Shown piece by piece: positions 18,043 to 27,334 of a DNA stretch of 64,000 bases (the first letter of the stretch is position 1; each line of letters starts with the position of its first letter). A program made the translations under genes and the position numbers. The stretch is taken from the NCBI RefSeq assembly GCF_018604545.1, contig NZ_CP075896.1, positions 3,162,001-3,226,000 of the forward strand, read 5' to 3'. The notes beneath the pieces were generated by a model. It was not told the origin of the DNA, made no database searches, and saw only the letters and a list, made by a program, of their open reading frames with translations. The DNA comes from Streptomyces koelreuteriae. Its GTDB lineage: Bacteria > Actinomycetota > Actinomycetes > Streptomycetales > Streptomycetaceae.

Positions 18043-18066
18043 CTCACCGGCTCACCGGCTCACCGG
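18043..18066. repeat. Three tandem CTCACCGG units
   Basis: Three perfect 8-bp copies (18043-18050, 18051-18058, 18059-18066) in the gap between two convergent genes. Looks like replication slippage; no function is evident. Confidence 0.75.
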
Positions 18067-18076
18067 CCGGCCAAGA

Positions 18077-18111
18077 TGGGGGCGAAAGGGAACTCAACCC
18101 CTTCGCCCCCA
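18077..18111. terminator. Bidirectional terminator between the SH3-like gene and glmS
   Basis: Stem TGGGGGCGAA (18077-18086) pairs perfectly with TTCGCCCCCA (18102-18111), with further G/C pairs inside. It ends 6 bp from the glmS stop and lies 94 bp after the convergent gene. Confidence 0.7.
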
Positions 18112-18116
18112 CCCCA

Positions 18117-19964
18117 TCACTCCACCGTCACCGACTTGGCCAGGTTCCGAGGCTGGTCCACCTCGTTCCCCCGGGCCGTCGCCAGCTCACAGGCGAACAC
18201 CTGGAGCGGCACCGTCGCGACGAGCGGCTGCAGCAAGGTCGGCGTGACGGGAATCCGGATCAGGTGATCGGCGTACGGCACGACCTCCTCGTCCCCCTCC
18301 TCCGCGATCACGATCGTCCGCGCACCCCGCGCCCGGATCTCCTGGATGTTGGAGACGATCTTGTCGTAGAGCACGGACCGCCCCCGGGGCGAAGGCACCA
18401 CCACGACCACCGGCAGATCCTCCTCGATCAAGGCGATCGGCCCGTGCTTCAGCTCCCCCGCGGCGAACCCCTCGGCGTGCATGTACGCCAGTTCCTTCAG
18501 CTTCAGCGCGCCTTCGAGGGCCACGGGATACCCGACATGGCGCCCCAGGAACAGCACCGTGTTCTTGGCGGCGAGCGAACGGGCCAGCTCCCGCACCGGC
18601 TCCATCGTCCCGAGGACCTGCTCCACCGCACCGGCGATCGAGGACAGGTCCCGGATCACGGCCCGAATCTCGTCTCCCCACTTGGTGCCCCGCACCTGCC
18701 CCAGATACAGGGCGACCAGATAGCAGGCCACCAACTGCGTCAGGAACGCCTTGGTGGACGCGACCGCGACCTCCGGCCCGGCGTGCGTGTACAGCACCGC
18801 GTCGGACTCGCGCGGGATCGTCGAGCCGTTGGTGTTGCAGATCGCCAGGACCTTGGCGCCCTGCTCGCGGGCATGGCGCAGCGCCATGAGCGTGTCCATG
18901 GTCTCGCCGGACTGCGAGATGGCGATGACCAGGGTCTGCGCGTCGAGGATCGGGTCCCGGTACCGGAATTCACTGGCCAGCTCCACTTCGCACGGGATGC
19001 GCGTCCAGTGCTCGATGGCGTACTTGGCGATCATCCCGGCGTGGAAGGCCGTACCGCACGCGACGATGACGACCTTGTCGATCTCCCTCAGCACCCCCTG
19101 GGGGATCCGCACCTCGTCCAGGGTCAGCGACCCCGAGCCGTCGATCCGGCCCAGCAGCGTATCGGCGACCGCCTTGGGCTGCTCGGCGATCTCCTTGAGC
19201 ATGAAGTAGTCATAGCCCCCCTTTTCCGCGGCCGACGCGTCCCAGTCGACGTGGTACGAGCGGACGTCGGCAGGCAGTCCGTCGAACCCGGTCACCGTCA
19301 CGCCGTCCCGGCGCAGCTCCACGACCTGGTCCTGTCCCAGCTCGATCGCCGACCGCGTGTGGGCGATGAACGCGGCGACGTCCGAGGCGAGAAAGGCCTC
19401 GCCCTCTCCGACGCCCACCACCAGCGGCGAGTTCCGCCGCGCGCCCACCACCACGTCCGGCTCGTCGGCATGCACCGCGACCAGCGTGAACGCGCCCTCC
19501 AGCCGCCGGCACACCAGCCGCATCGCCTCGGCCAGATCCGCGCACGAAGAGAACTCCTCGGCGAGCAGATGCGCGACGACCTCGGTGTCCGTCTCGGAGC
19601 CCAGCGCGTGACCCCGCTCCTCCAACTCGGCCCGCAGCAGGGCGAAGTTCTCGATGATGCCGTTGTGCACGACGGCGACCCGGCCCGCGTTGTCCAGATG
19701 CGGGTGGGCGTTGGTGTCCGTCGGCCCACCGTGCGTGGCCCACCGGGTATGCCCGATGCCCGTCGCCCCGGTCGGCAGCGGCCGCCCGTCCAGTTCCTTC
19801 TCCAGATTGAGCAGCTTCCCGGCCTTCTTCGCCGCCGCCAGCCCCCCGTCCGCCAGCACGGCGACACCCGCCGAGTCGTATCCCCGGTACTCCAGCCGCT
19901 TCAGCCCGGCCATCACCACGTCAAGCGCCGACTGCGGCCCCACGTATCCCACGATTCCGCACAT
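18117..19964 (-). CDS. glmS: Glutamine-fructose-6-phosphate aminotransferase (isomerizing)
   Basis: 615 residues from the ATG at 19964, chosen because the mature enzyme needs the N-terminal nucleophile Cys2 (MCGIVGYVG). N-terminal class II glutaminase (GIGHTRWATHGGPTDTNAHPH) is followed by two SIS isomerase domains (ISQSGETMDTLMALR and STKAFLTQLVACY) and the C-terminal DQPRNLAKSVTVE. It makes glucosamine-6-phosphate for UDP-GlcNAc; glmM at 24163 does the next step. No glmS ribozyme features are visible upstream. Confidence 0.97.
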   Translation of the reverse strand: MCGIVGYVGPQSALDVVMAGLKRLEYRGYDSAGVAVLADGGLAAAKKAGKLLNLEKELDGRPLPTGATGIGHTRWATHGGPTDTNAHPHLDNAGRVAVVHNGIIENFALLRAELEERGHALGSETDTEVVAHLLAEEFSSCADLAEAMRLVCRRLEGAFTLVAVHADEPDVVVGARRNSPLVVGVGEGEAFLASDVAAFIAHTRSAIELGQDQVVELRRDGVTVTGFDGLPADVRSYHVDWDASAAEKGGYDYFMLKEIAEQPKAVADTLLGRIDGSGSLTLDEVRIPQGVLREIDKVVIVACGTAFHAGMIAKYAIEHWTRIPCEVELASEFRYRDPILDAQTLVIAISQSGETMDTLMALRHAREQGAKVLAICNTNGSTIPRESDAVLYTHAGPEVAVASTKAFLTQLVACYLVALYLGQVRGTKWGDEIRAVIRDLSSIAGAVEQVLGTMEPVRELARSLAAKNTVLFLGRHVGYPVALEGALKLKELAYMHAEGFAAGELKHGPIALIEEDLPVVVVVPSPRGRSVLYDKIVSNIQEIRARGARTIVIAEEGDEEVVPYADHLIRIPVTPTLLQPLVATVPLQVFACELATARGNEVDQPRNLAKSVTVE

Positions 19965-20129
19965 GGAGCGCAGCCTACGACCCGAAAGCGCCAGGAAAGC
20001 CCTTCTGTGTGCCCGAAATCGGAAATTCTCAGGCCGATACAGGCTCCACAACGACGACTTTCGCAACCGCCCTCGCTTCGATCCACCTGGCAGGAAGACC
20101 AGCGGGCGGCAGACGCAGGCCTCACCCCC

Positions 20130-20939
20130 TCACACCTTCGCCCGATAAGCCCGCATGGCCAACGGATAGAACACCACCGCGATCCCCGCGGCCCACACCA
20201 ACGACCACATCACCGGCTCCGCCACCGCCCCACCCAGCAGCAGCCCCCGGAACGCGTCCGACAGATGCGTGACCGGATTGACGTCGCTCCATGCCTGGAG
20301 CCACCCCGGCATGGTGTCGACGATGACGAACGCGCTGCTGGTGAAGGTGATCGGGAAGATGAGGGTGAAGGCGAACGCCTGTACCTTCTCCGCGTCGCCC
20401 GCCAGCATCCCGATCAGCACGGCGCACCACGACACGGCCGCCGCGAACACGACCACCAGCAGCGTGCCGAGCAGGAACCCGCCGAAGCCGCCGGTGATGC
20501 GGAAGCCGAGCGCCAGCCCGAGGCCGATCATCAGCACCAGCGCCCAGACATGCTTGGCGAGGTCCGCGGTGATCCGCCCGATCAGCGGCGCGGAACGCGC
20601 GATCGGCAGACTGCGCAGCCGGTCGAAGACACCCTTCGTGAGGTCGGTGTTGAGGGCCATCGCCGTGTACATCGTCATGAACAGGGTGTTCTGCACGATG
20701 ATCCCGGGCAGCGCGTACTTCAGATACGCCTCGGGCGACCCGGCCATCTGCCCGCCCAGCACAAAGGTGAAGAGGAACACGAACATGATCGGCGTAATGC
20801 TGTAGTCGACCAGTTCGAGCGGGTTGTGCTTGACGGCGACCAGACTCCGCCAGGCCATCGTGAAGGTCTGCCGCAGCCCGGCGAGGGGCGGCACCCGCCC
20901 CGACGCGGTGACCGGCGGGGCAAGCGCGGTGGCGGTCAT
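20130..20939 (-). CDS. ABC-2 type exporter permease
   Basis: 269 residues with six hydrophobic segments (for example SITPIMFVFLFTFVLGGQM and GTLLVVVFAAAVSWCAVLIGML), matching the ABC-2 permease family used by DrrB-type drug and lipid exporters. Its start overlaps the end of the ATPase gene by 4 nt, so the two form one transporter operon. The conserved NPVTHLSDAFRGLLLGG region precedes the last membrane helix. The exported substrate is unknown. Confidence 0.92.
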   Translation of the reverse strand: MTATALAPPVTASGRVPPLAGLRQTFTMAWRSLVAVKHNPLELVDYSITPIMFVFLFTFVLGGQMAGSPEAYLKYALPGIIVQNTLFMTMYTAMALNTDLTKGVFDRLRSLPIARSAPLIGRITADLAKHVWALVLMIGLGLALGFRITGGFGGFLLGTLLVVVFAAAVSWCAVLIGMLAGDAEKVQAFAFTLIFPITFTSSAFVIVDTMPGWLQAWSDVNPVTHLSDAFRGLLLGGAVAEPVMWSLVWAAGIAVVFYPLAMRAYRAKV

Positions 20940-21946
20940 GACCGGCTCACCGCCTTCTCCAGCTCGTCGTCGTCCCGGACGGCGGCGGCGTCGTCCTCCT
21001 TCTCTTCCTCACCCGGCTCCGCACGATGCCCGGTCAGCGCGAGAAAGACCTCGTCGAGCGAGGAGCGCCGCAGCGCCAGCTCCCCCACTGCGATCCCCTC
21101 CCGGTCCAGCGCACGCACCACGGCCGGCATCAGCTCGGGATCCTTCACCGGCGCCGTGACCATCTCGCCCTCGATCCGCGCCTCCGGCCCGGCGGCCCCG
21201 GCCACCAGCGCGTGCGCCCGCGCGAGGTCCTGCCCCGCGATCGGCCGCAGCTCCAGCACCTGCCCCCCGACCTGCGCCTTCAGCCGGTCCGGCGTGCCCT
21301 CGGCGATCACCCGCCCCTTGTCGATCACCACGATGTCGTCGGCGAGCACATCGGCCTCGTTCAGATACTGCGTGGTCAGCAGGGCGGTCGCCCCGTCCGC
21401 GACCAGGCCGCGCAGCAGATCCCACAGCTCACCGCGGCTGTGGGGGTCGAGACCCGTGGTCGGCTCGTCCAGGAAGAGGATGCTGGGCCGCCCCACCAGA
21501 CTGGCCGCGAGGTCCAGCCGCCGGCGCATACCGCCGGAGAAGGTCTTCGCCGCCCGCCCGGCCGCGTGCGTGAGCTGGAACCGCTCCAGCAGCTCACCCG
21601 CCCGCGCCTTCGCCTCCCGCCTCGACAGACCCAGCAGCCGGCCGATGAGCAGCAGGTTCTCCGTACCGGTCAGGTTCTCGTCCACCGCCGCGTACTGCCC
21701 GGTCAGCCCGGTCAGGGAGCGTACGAGCCCGGCCTCCCGGACCACATCGTGGCCGGCCACCCGTGCCCTGCCCCCGTCCGGGCGCAGCAGCGTGGCGAAG
21801 ATCCGCACCGCGGTCGTCTTCCCCGCGCCGTTGGGCCCCAGCAGCCCGAGCACCGTTCCCTTGCGGGCCGCCAGGTCGACGCCGGCCAGCGCCTCGGTCT
21901 CCTTGAACCGTTTGACCAGGCCTTCCGCCTCTATCGCATACGTCAT
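20936..21946 (-). CDS. ABC exporter ATP-binding protein (DrrA-like)
   Basis: 336 residues from the ATG at 21946, preceded by a G-rich ribosome site. Walker A GPNGAGKTT, signature FSGGMRRRLDLA, Walker B ILFLDEPTTGLDP. The C-terminal 100 residues (IAEGTPDRLKAQVGGQVLELRP) are the domain found in daunorubicin-resistance type ATPases. An in-frame ATG at 21997 would add a non-conserved stretch. Works with the 20130 permease; drug or lipid export is inferred from family only. Confidence 0.93.
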   Translation of the reverse strand: MTYAIEAEGLVKRFKETEALAGVDLAARKGTVLGLLGPNGAGKTTAVRIFATLLRPDGGRARVAGHDVVREAGLVRSLTGLTGQYAAVDENLTGTENLLLIGRLLGLSRREAKARAGELLERFQLTHAAGRAAKTFSGGMRRRLDLAASLVGRPSILFLDEPTTGLDPHSRGELWDLLRGLVADGATALLTTQYLNEADVLADDIVVIDKGRVIAEGTPDRLKAQVGGQVLELRPIAGQDLARAHALVAGAAGPEARIEGEMVTAPVKDPELMPAVVRALDREGIAVGELALRRSSLDEVFLALTGHRAEPGEEEKEDDAAAVRDDDELEKAVSRS

Positions 21947-22126
21947 GGGTACCCCCAGGCGTCCGCGGACCCCGGACCGGGCCCACTCCTCCCACAACTG
22001 TGACGCACGCCACTGACATTCCGCCTGTGTCGAATTTTCTCAGCACAAGCAAGGCCAAACAGGGGCGAACACCTCGCGTGACGGATCCCACCTCACAGTC
22101 CGTTCGTACGCCCGTAACAATGGACT

Positions 22127-23116
22127 GTGATCTCTCCGGTCTCCTCGATGCCCCGGAGCGCCCACCGGCAGCGGCCGGAGGCGACTCCCTACGTCGACCT
22201 CACCCGAGCCGAGTGGAGCGCGCTGCGTGACAAGACGCCGCTGCCACTGACGGCCGAGGAGGTCGAGAAGCTGCGCGGTCTCGGCGATGTCATCGACCTC
22301 GACGAGGTGCGGGACATCTACCTCCCGCTGTCCAGACTCCTCAATCTCTACGTCGGCGCCACCGACGGCCTCAGAGGAGCGCTGAACACGTTCCTGGGCG
22401 AACAGGGCTCCCAGTCCGGCACCCCGTTCGTCATAGGAGTCGCCGGCTCGGTCGCGGTCGGCAAGTCCACCGTCGCCCGTCTCCTCCAGGCCCTGCTCTC
22501 CCGCTGGCCGGAGCACCCGCGCGTCGAGCTGGTCACCACCGACGGCTTCCTGCTGCCCACCAAGGACCTCCAGGCCCGCGGCCTGATGTCACGGAAGGGC
22601 TTCCCCGAGTCCTACGACCGCCGCGCCCTGACCCGCTTCGTCGCCGACATCAAGGCCGGCAAGGACGAGGTCACGGCCCCGGTCTACTCCCACCTCATCT
22701 ACGACATCGTCCCGGACCAGAAGCTCACGGTCCGCCGCCCCGACATCCTGATCGTCGAGGGCCTGAACGTCCTCCAGCCCGCCCTGCCCGGCAAGGACGG
22801 CCGCACCCGGGTCGGTCTCGCCGACTACTTCGACTTCAGCGTGTACGTCGACGCCCGCGTCGAGGACGTCGAGCGCTGGTACCTCAACCGCTTCCGCAAG
22901 CTGCGCGCGACCGCCTTCCAGAACCCCTCCTCGTACTTCCGCAAGTACACCCAGGTCTCGGAGGAGGAGGCCCTCGACTACGCGCAGACGATGTGGCGCA
23001 CGATCAACCGGCCCAACCTGGTCGAGAACATCGCCCCCACCCGCGGCCGGGCCACCCTCGTCGTACGCAAGGGCCCCGACCACAAGGTGCAGCGGCTCAG
23101 CCTGCGCAAGCTGTGA
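22127..23116 (+). CDS. coaA: Pantothenate kinase type I
   Basis: 329 residues. P-loop GSVAVGKST at residues 107-115, followed by [16 protein letters not shown] and the PANK motif [11 protein letters not shown]. It phosphorylates pantothenate, the committed step of CoA synthesis. The GTG at 22127 follows a TAACAAT -10-like element by 5-6 bp, which suggests a leaderless mRNA; an ATG at 22148 is an alternative start. Divergent from the ABC exporter. Confidence 0.95.
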   Translation: MISPVSSMPRSAHRQRPEATPYVDLTRAEWSALRDKTPLPLTAEEVEKLRGLGDVIDLDEVRDIYLPLSRLLNLYVGATDGLRGALNTFLGEQGSQSGTPFVIGVAGSVAVGKSTVARLLQALLSRWPEHPRVELVTTDGFLLPTKDLQARGLMSRKGFPESYDRRALTRFVADIKAGKDEVTAPVYSHLIYDIVPDQKLTVRRPDILIVEGLNVLQPALPGKDGRTRVGLADYFDFSVYVDARVEDVERWYLNRFRKLRATAFQNPSSYFRKYTQVSEEEALDYAQTMWRTINRPNLVENIAPTRGRATLVVRKGPDHKVQRLSLRKL

Positions 23117-23147
23117 CGCGCGGGGAAAAGGCGGTTGGATAGTCGTC

Positions 23148-24071
23148 ATGCTCCACCTGCGCCTGATCACGCCGTCCGAGAAGACCGACGAAGTGGTGCT
23201 GCTGATCGAGAAGACGGTCGGCACCACCCACCTGGTCGTGCTGCCGGACGCCGCCCGCAACCCCTCCGGGGACGTCGTCATGTGCGACGTGGCACGCGAG
23301 GCGGGCGACGAACTCCTCACCGGCCTGCGGGAACTGGGCATCGACACCACCGGTTCCATCGCCGTCGAGACCATCGACCTGTCCCTGTCCGAGCGGGCCG
23401 AGAAGGCCGAGGCCGACGCACCCGGCGAGGGCGCGGACGCGGTCCTGTGGGAGCACCTGAGCGACGCGACGCACGAGGAGTCGACGCTCTCCGTCACCTA
23501 CCTGGCCTTCATCACGCTGGCCACGATGATCGCGGCCTGTGGTGTGGTCCTGGACAACGCGATCCTGATCGTGGGAGCCATGGCGGTGGGCCCGGAGTTC
23601 GGCCCCCTCGCCGGCATCTGCACCGCGATCGTCCGCCGCAGATCCCGCCTGGCCCTGCGCTCCCTGATCGCCCTGCTGGTGGGCTTCGCGGTGGCGATGG
23701 CGGCGACGGTCGCCTTCAGCCTCTTCATGAACGCCGTCGGTCTGTTCACCGAGGCCCAACTGGAAGCCGACCGCCCGAACACGGGCTTCATCTACGCCCC
23801 CGACTGGTTCTCCTTCGTCGTGGCGGTCCTGGCCGGCATCGCCGGCACCCTCTCCCTGACCTCGGCGAAGTCCGGAGCCCTGGTGGGCGTGGCCATCTCC
23901 GTAACGACGGTCCCGGCCGCGGCGAACGCCGCGGTGGCCCTCAGCTACGGCGACACCACCCAGACCTGGGGCTCCACCCAGCAACTCCTGCTGAACCTCC
24001 TGGGCATCATCGTCGCCGGCACGGCAACACTGCTGACCCAGCGATACTTCTGGTCCAAGCAACGCCAGTAG
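23148..24071 (+). CDS. DUF389 membrane protein
   Basis: 307 residues, starting 31 bp after coaA. The N-terminal 110 residues are a soluble ferredoxin-like domain (MLHLRLITPSEKTDEVVLLIE); the rest contains about six membrane segments, including the family hallmark ILIVGAMAVGPEFGPLAGICTAIVRRR. DUF389 (TIGR00341-like) proteins are widespread in actinobacteria with no established function. It may be cotranscribed with coaA. Confidence 0.88.
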   Translation: MLHLRLITPSEKTDEVVLLIEKTVGTTHLVVLPDAARNPSGDVVMCDVAREAGDELLTGLRELGIDTTGSIAVETIDLSLSERAEKAEADAPGEGADAVLWEHLSDATHEESTLSVTYLAFITLATMIAACGVVLDNAILIVGAMAVGPEFGPLAGICTAIVRRRSRLALRSLIALLVGFAVAMAATVAFSLFMNAVGLFTEAQLEADRPNTGFIYAPDWFSFVVAVLAGIAGTLSLTSAKSGALVGVAISVTTVPAAANAAVALSYGDTTQTWGSTQQLLLNLLGIIVAGTATLLTQRYFWSKQRQ

Positions 24072-24076
24072 GTGTC

Positions 24077-24106
24077 AGGGGCGCGGGGAACTGCGCGACA
24101 AGCCAC
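24077..24106 (+). repeat. Dispersed intergenic repeat, copy 1
   Basis: First of three copies of a 30-bp core containing GGGGAACTGCGCGACAAGCC, followed by a less conserved tail (CGACGCAGCCGCAGC). It lies between the convergent DUF389 and glmM genes. The other copies are at 37615-37644 and 40466-40495, all in the same orientation. I recognise this as a repeat family common in Streptomyces intergenic regions. Confidence 0.8.
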
Positions 24107-24162
24107 GACGCAGCCGCAGCCCGCCCACAACAGCAGCCCCCACCCCGAACCGCAAAACCCAA

Positions 24163-25521
24163 CTACCCCAGCGCTGACTTCACCGCATCAGCCAGCCGCC
24201 CCGCAACAGCCCGAGCCTGCTCGATATCAGCAGCCTCCACCATCACACGCACCAACGGCTCGGTCCCGGACGGCCGCAGCAGAACCCGCCCGGTAGCCCC
24301 GAGCTCGGCCTCCGCATCGGCAACCGCCGCCGACAACTCCGCGGAAGACCCGACCCGCGTCCGATCGACATCCGGCACATTGATGAGCACCTGCGGCAGC
24401 CGCTCCATGACACCCGCCAGCTCCCGCAGCGAACGCCCGCTCCCGGCGACCCGAGCCGCCAGCAGCAGCCCCGTCAGCGTCCCGTCCCCGGTCGTCGCGT
24501 GGTCGAGGATGATCACGTGCCCGGACTGCTCGCCCCCGAGGGCGAACCCGTGCTCCTTCATCTCCTCCAGCACATACCGGTCACCGACCGCGGTCTGCAC
24601 CAGCCGGATGCCCTCGCGCTCCATGGCCAGTTTGAACCCGAGGTTGGACATCACCGTGGCGACCACCGTCTCGGACCGCAGCGCGGAGCGCTCCCGCATC
24701 GCCAGCGCGAGCACGGCCAGGATCTGGTCGCCGTCCACCTCCGCACCGGTGTGGTCCACGGCGAGGCACCGGTCGGCGTCACCGTCGTGCGCGATGCCGA
24801 GGTCGGCCCCGTGCTCGACGACGGCGGCCTTGATCTTGTCCAGGTGCGTGGAGCCGCACCCGTCGTTGATGTTGAGCCCGTCCGGCTCGGCCCCGATCGT
24901 GACGACCTCGGCACCGGCCCGCTGGAACGCCGCCGGCGAGACCCGGGCGGCGGCGCCGTGCGCCTCGTCGAGGACGACCTTCAGCCCGTCGATGCGGTTC
25001 GGCAGGGCGCCCAGCAGATGCTCGACGTACCGGTCGAAGCCCTCGCCGTATTCCTGGACGCGGCCCACTCCGGCCCCGGTCGGCCGCTCCCACGGGGCGC
25101 CGGTGCGGTGCTCCTCGTAGACGGACTCGATCCGGTCCTCCAGCTCGTCGGCGAGCTTGTGCCCGCCGCGGGCGAAGAACTTGATGCCGTTGTCGGGCAT
25201 GGCGTTGTGGCTCGCGGAGAGCATCACACCGAGGTCGGCGCCGAGCTCTCCGGTCAGGTACGCCACCGCCGGGGTCGGCAGCACGCCGACCCGCAGGACG
25301 TCCACACCGGCGCTGGCGAGGCCCGCGACCACGGCGGCTTCCAGGAACTCCCCGGACGCGCGCGGGTCACGCCCGACGACCGCGGTCGGGCGGTGCCCCT
25401 CGAAGGTGCCCGCCTCGGCCAGCACGTGCGCCGCGGCCACGGAGAGGCCCAGGGCCATCTCCGCCGTCAGATCCGCGTTGGCGACACCGCGCACGCCGTC
25501 AGTGCCGAAGAGTCGTCCCAC
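24163..25521 (-). CDS. glmM: Phosphoglucosamine mutase
   Basis: 452 residues, all four alpha-D-phosphohexomutase domains present. N-terminal [15 protein letters not shown], phosphoserine Ser104 in SASHN, metal loop [11 protein letters not shown], sugar loop GGEQSGH, and C-terminal phosphate loop [16 protein letters not shown]. It converts GlcN-6-P made by GlmS to GlcN-1-P. It follows the rplM-rpsI operon in the same direction, beyond a strong hairpin, so it is probably transcribed separately or by read-through. Confidence 0.97.
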   Translation of the reverse strand: MGRLFGTDGVRGVANADLTAEMALGLSVAAAHVLAEAGTFEGHRPTAVVGRDPRASGEFLEAAVVAGLASAGVDVLRVGVLPTPAVAYLTGELGADLGVMLSASHNAMPDNGIKFFARGGHKLADELEDRIESVYEEHRTGAPWERPTGAGVGRVQEYGEGFDRYVEHLLGALPNRIDGLKVVLDEAHGAAARVSPAAFQRAGAEVVTIGAEPDGLNINDGCGSTHLDKIKAAVVEHGADLGIAHDGDADRCLAVDHTGAEVDGDQILAVLALAMRERSALRSETVVATVMSNLGFKLAMEREGIRLVQTAVGDRYVLEEMKEHGFALGGEQSGHVIILDHATTGDGTLTGLLLAARVAGSGRSLRELAGVMERLPQVLINVPDVDRTRVGSSAELSAAVADAEAELGATGRVLLRPSGTEPLVRVMVEAADIEQARAVAGRLADAVKSALG

Positions 25522-25640
25522 TGTGGTGTCCTCCGAATTGCTGTGAGAGTGCGGCTCACATCCCCAAGTACTTCCCTAGTACATCCCTGAAGTACATCCC
25601 TGAGACTGTCCGGGGCCGGTAGGGGTTGTGTAAACGAACC

Positions 25641-25671
25641 GCCCCGGCGGCACCATTCGTGCCGCCGGGGC
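25641..25671 (-). terminator. Terminator of the rplM-rpsI operon
   Basis: Perfect 13-bp stem GCCCCGGCGGCAC (25641-25653) with GTGCCGCCGGGGC (25659-25671) and a 5-nt loop, starting 26 bp after the rpsI stop. The run of T after the stem is weak, as usual in Streptomyces. Confidence 0.85.
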
Positions 25672-25697
25672 GATCGTTGCAAAGACAGCGGACGCGA

Positions 25698-26210
25698 TTA
25701 GCGCTTGCTGTACTGCGGGGCCTTGCGGGCCTTCTTGAGACCGGCCTTCTTGCGCTCGACCGCACGGTCGTCGCGCTTGAGGAAGCCGGCCTTCTTCAGC
25801 GGGCCGCGGTTGTTGTCGACGTCCGCCTCGTTCAGCGCACGGGCGACACCGAGACGGAGCGCACCGGCCTGACCGGAGACACCGCCGCCGGAGATGCGGG
25901 CGACGACGTCGTAGCGGTCGTCGAGCTCGAGCACCTTGAAGGGCTCGTTGACTTCCTGCTGGTGCACCTTGTTCGGGAAGTAGTCCTCGAGGGTGCGACC
26001 GTTGATCTTCCACTTGCCGGTGCCCGGGACGATCCGGACACGGGCGATGGCGTTCTTGCGACGGCCCAGGCCGGCGGCCGGCTGGGGCTCACCGAAACGC
26101 GAGGCGAGGGACTCGGAGGTGTACTCACCCTCCACCGGAACCTCGGACTCGGTGGTGTAGCTGTCGATGTCGACTTCTTCGAGCGGCTGCTCGGCAGTGG
26201 TCTCGGCCAC
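25698..26210 (-). CDS. rpsI: 30S ribosomal protein S9
   Basis: 170 residues. An acidic N-terminal extension of about 40 residues ([20 protein letters not shown]) typical of actinobacteria precedes the S9 core [23 protein letters not shown] and ends with the invariant QYSKR, whose tail reaches the P-site tRNA. It follows rplM by 44 bp; the pair forms the conserved L13-S9 operon. Confidence 0.97.
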   Translation of the reverse strand: MAETTAEQPLEEVDIDSYTTESEVPVEGEYTSESLASRFGEPQPAAGLGRRKNAIARVRIVPGTGKWKINGRTLEDYFPNKVHQQEVNEPFKVLELDDRYDVVARISGGGVSGQAGALRLGVARALNEADVDNNRGPLKKAGFLKRDDRAVERKKAGLKKARKAPQYSKR

Positions 26211-26254
26211 GATGCTCCTCAGATTCTGTTCAGTCTTAGGGGGTGTGGCCGGAC

Positions 26255-26698
26255 TTACTGCGCGACCTGGGTGATCTCGTACGGCTGCGGCTGCTGCGCG
26301 CCGTGCGGGTGCTGGTCACCCTTGTAGACCTTCAGCTTCGAGAGCATCTGACGGCCCAGGGAGTTCTTGGGGAGCATGCCCTTGACGGCCTTCTCGACGG
26401 CCTTCTCGGGGTTCTTGTCCAGCAGCTCGTCGTAACGGACGGAACGCAGACCACCCGGGTAACCGGAGTGGCGGTACGCCATCTTCTGGGTCCGCTTGTT
26501 GCCGGACAGGTGCACCTTGTCCGCGTTGATGATGATGACGAAGTCACCAGCGTCGACGTGGGGGGCGTAGATCGGCTTGTGCTTGCCCCGGAGGAGGGTC
26601 GCTGCGGTGGTGGCGAGACGACCCAGGACAATGTCCTGGGCGTCGATGACGTGCCACTGGCGCGTCACATCGCCGGGCTTGGGGCTGTACGTACGCAC
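26255..26698 (-). CDS. rplM: 50S ribosomal protein L13
   Basis: 147 residues with GTG start ([20 protein letters not shown]). Hallmarks [36 protein letters not shown] and YRHSGYPGG are present. First gene of the L13-S9 operon; a well-formed promoter candidate lies at 26875-26903, giving a leader of about 170 nt. Confidence 0.97.
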   Translation of the reverse strand: MRTYSPKPGDVTRQWHVIDAQDIVLGRLATTAATLLRGKHKPIYAPHVDAGDFVIIINADKVHLSGNKRTQKMAYRHSGYPGGLRSVRYDELLDKNPEKAVEKAVKGMLPKNSLGRQMLSKLKVYKGDQHPHGAQQPQPYEITQVAQ

Positions 26699-26874
26699 GG
26701 TTCGTAGCCTTCGCTTCGAGTGAATGGTCCTGAACAGGTCACCGAAACGATCACGACAGCCTTGACCGCACTGCGGTGACGCAAACCGCGTGCTGGTCGC
26801 TGGTCATCGGCCCGGCGGACCGGTGTAAGGGCCCGTCCCGTGAGAATGAGCAAGCCAATACACAACGAACAAGC

Positions 26875-26903
26875 AGAATACCGGGGCACACCACAAGGGT
26901 CAA
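26875..26903 (-). promoter_or_regulatory. Promoter candidate for rplM-rpsI
   Basis: On the minus strand TTGACC (26903-26898), 17-bp spacer, TATTCT (26880-26875). Transcription would begin near 26868. The same two hexamers occur before rpsJ (56051-56078). Confidence 0.65.
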
Positions 26904-26912
26904 AACGCGGGA

Positions 26913-27260
26913 TCACCGTCGACGATCGAACACGCAGACGCACAGCCCCGCACACAGCGTGACAGCTCTCCGCAGGGCCCTGCGCCGGACCGGCCGCACA
27001 TACGGAAACACCGACGACAGCAGCACATCGCCGGCCACCGCGACGCCCCACCGCAGCACGGATCCCCCACCGCGCGGACGACGGCAGGCCCGCAGCACCG
27101 CGAACCCGGCGGGCACCCAGACCGACGGCCACGACACCAGGCACGCCAGCACCGCCACGGCCACCAGCACCCGCGCCCCCACCCGCACGGAACCCACCCA
27201 CAGGCTCCCGCTCACGAGTCGCCCCAACCACCCGGAGATGTCGCCTTTGCCCGTCCGCAT
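26913..27260 (-). CDS. Possible small membrane protein
   Basis: An open frame of 115 residues from ATG 27260 with codon use like that of real Streptomyces genes (third positions mostly G or C) and two or three hydrophobic stretches (VLVAVAVLACLVSW, VAVAGDVLLSSVF) between Arg-rich loops. There is no ribosome site and no recognised family. It ends 10 bp before the rplM promoter candidate. It could be a genuine orphan gene or a chance open frame in high-GC DNA. Confidence 0.3.
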   Translation of the reverse strand: MRTGKGDISGWLGRLVSGSLWVGSVRVGARVLVAVAVLACLVSWPSVWVPAGFAVLRACRRPRGGGSVLRWGVAVAGDVLLSSVFPYVRPVRRRALRRAVTLCAGLCVCVFDRRR

Positions 27261-27334
27261 GGGAGGAACGCTAGGGGCTGCGAGGCCGATCCAGGCGGAC
27301 CAGCACACCCCATGTCCCGTCTAAGATGCGCCCC

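Noticed and set aside
18043-18066. Start of a CRISPR-like array in the CTCACCGG repeats.
   Set aside because: Units are 8 bp and directly adjacent with no spacers; simple slippage explains them.
19965-20129. Possible glmS ribozyme upstream of glmS.
   Set aside because: The GlcN6P ribozyme is a Firmicutes feature and the conserved core and pseudoknots are not recognisable here.
18264-22016. A 1250-codon open frame on the plus strand across glmS and the ABC exporter.
   Set aside because: It is antisense to three well-supported genes and rich in His, Arg, Gln and Pro, the usual product of reading high-GC genes in the wrong frame.
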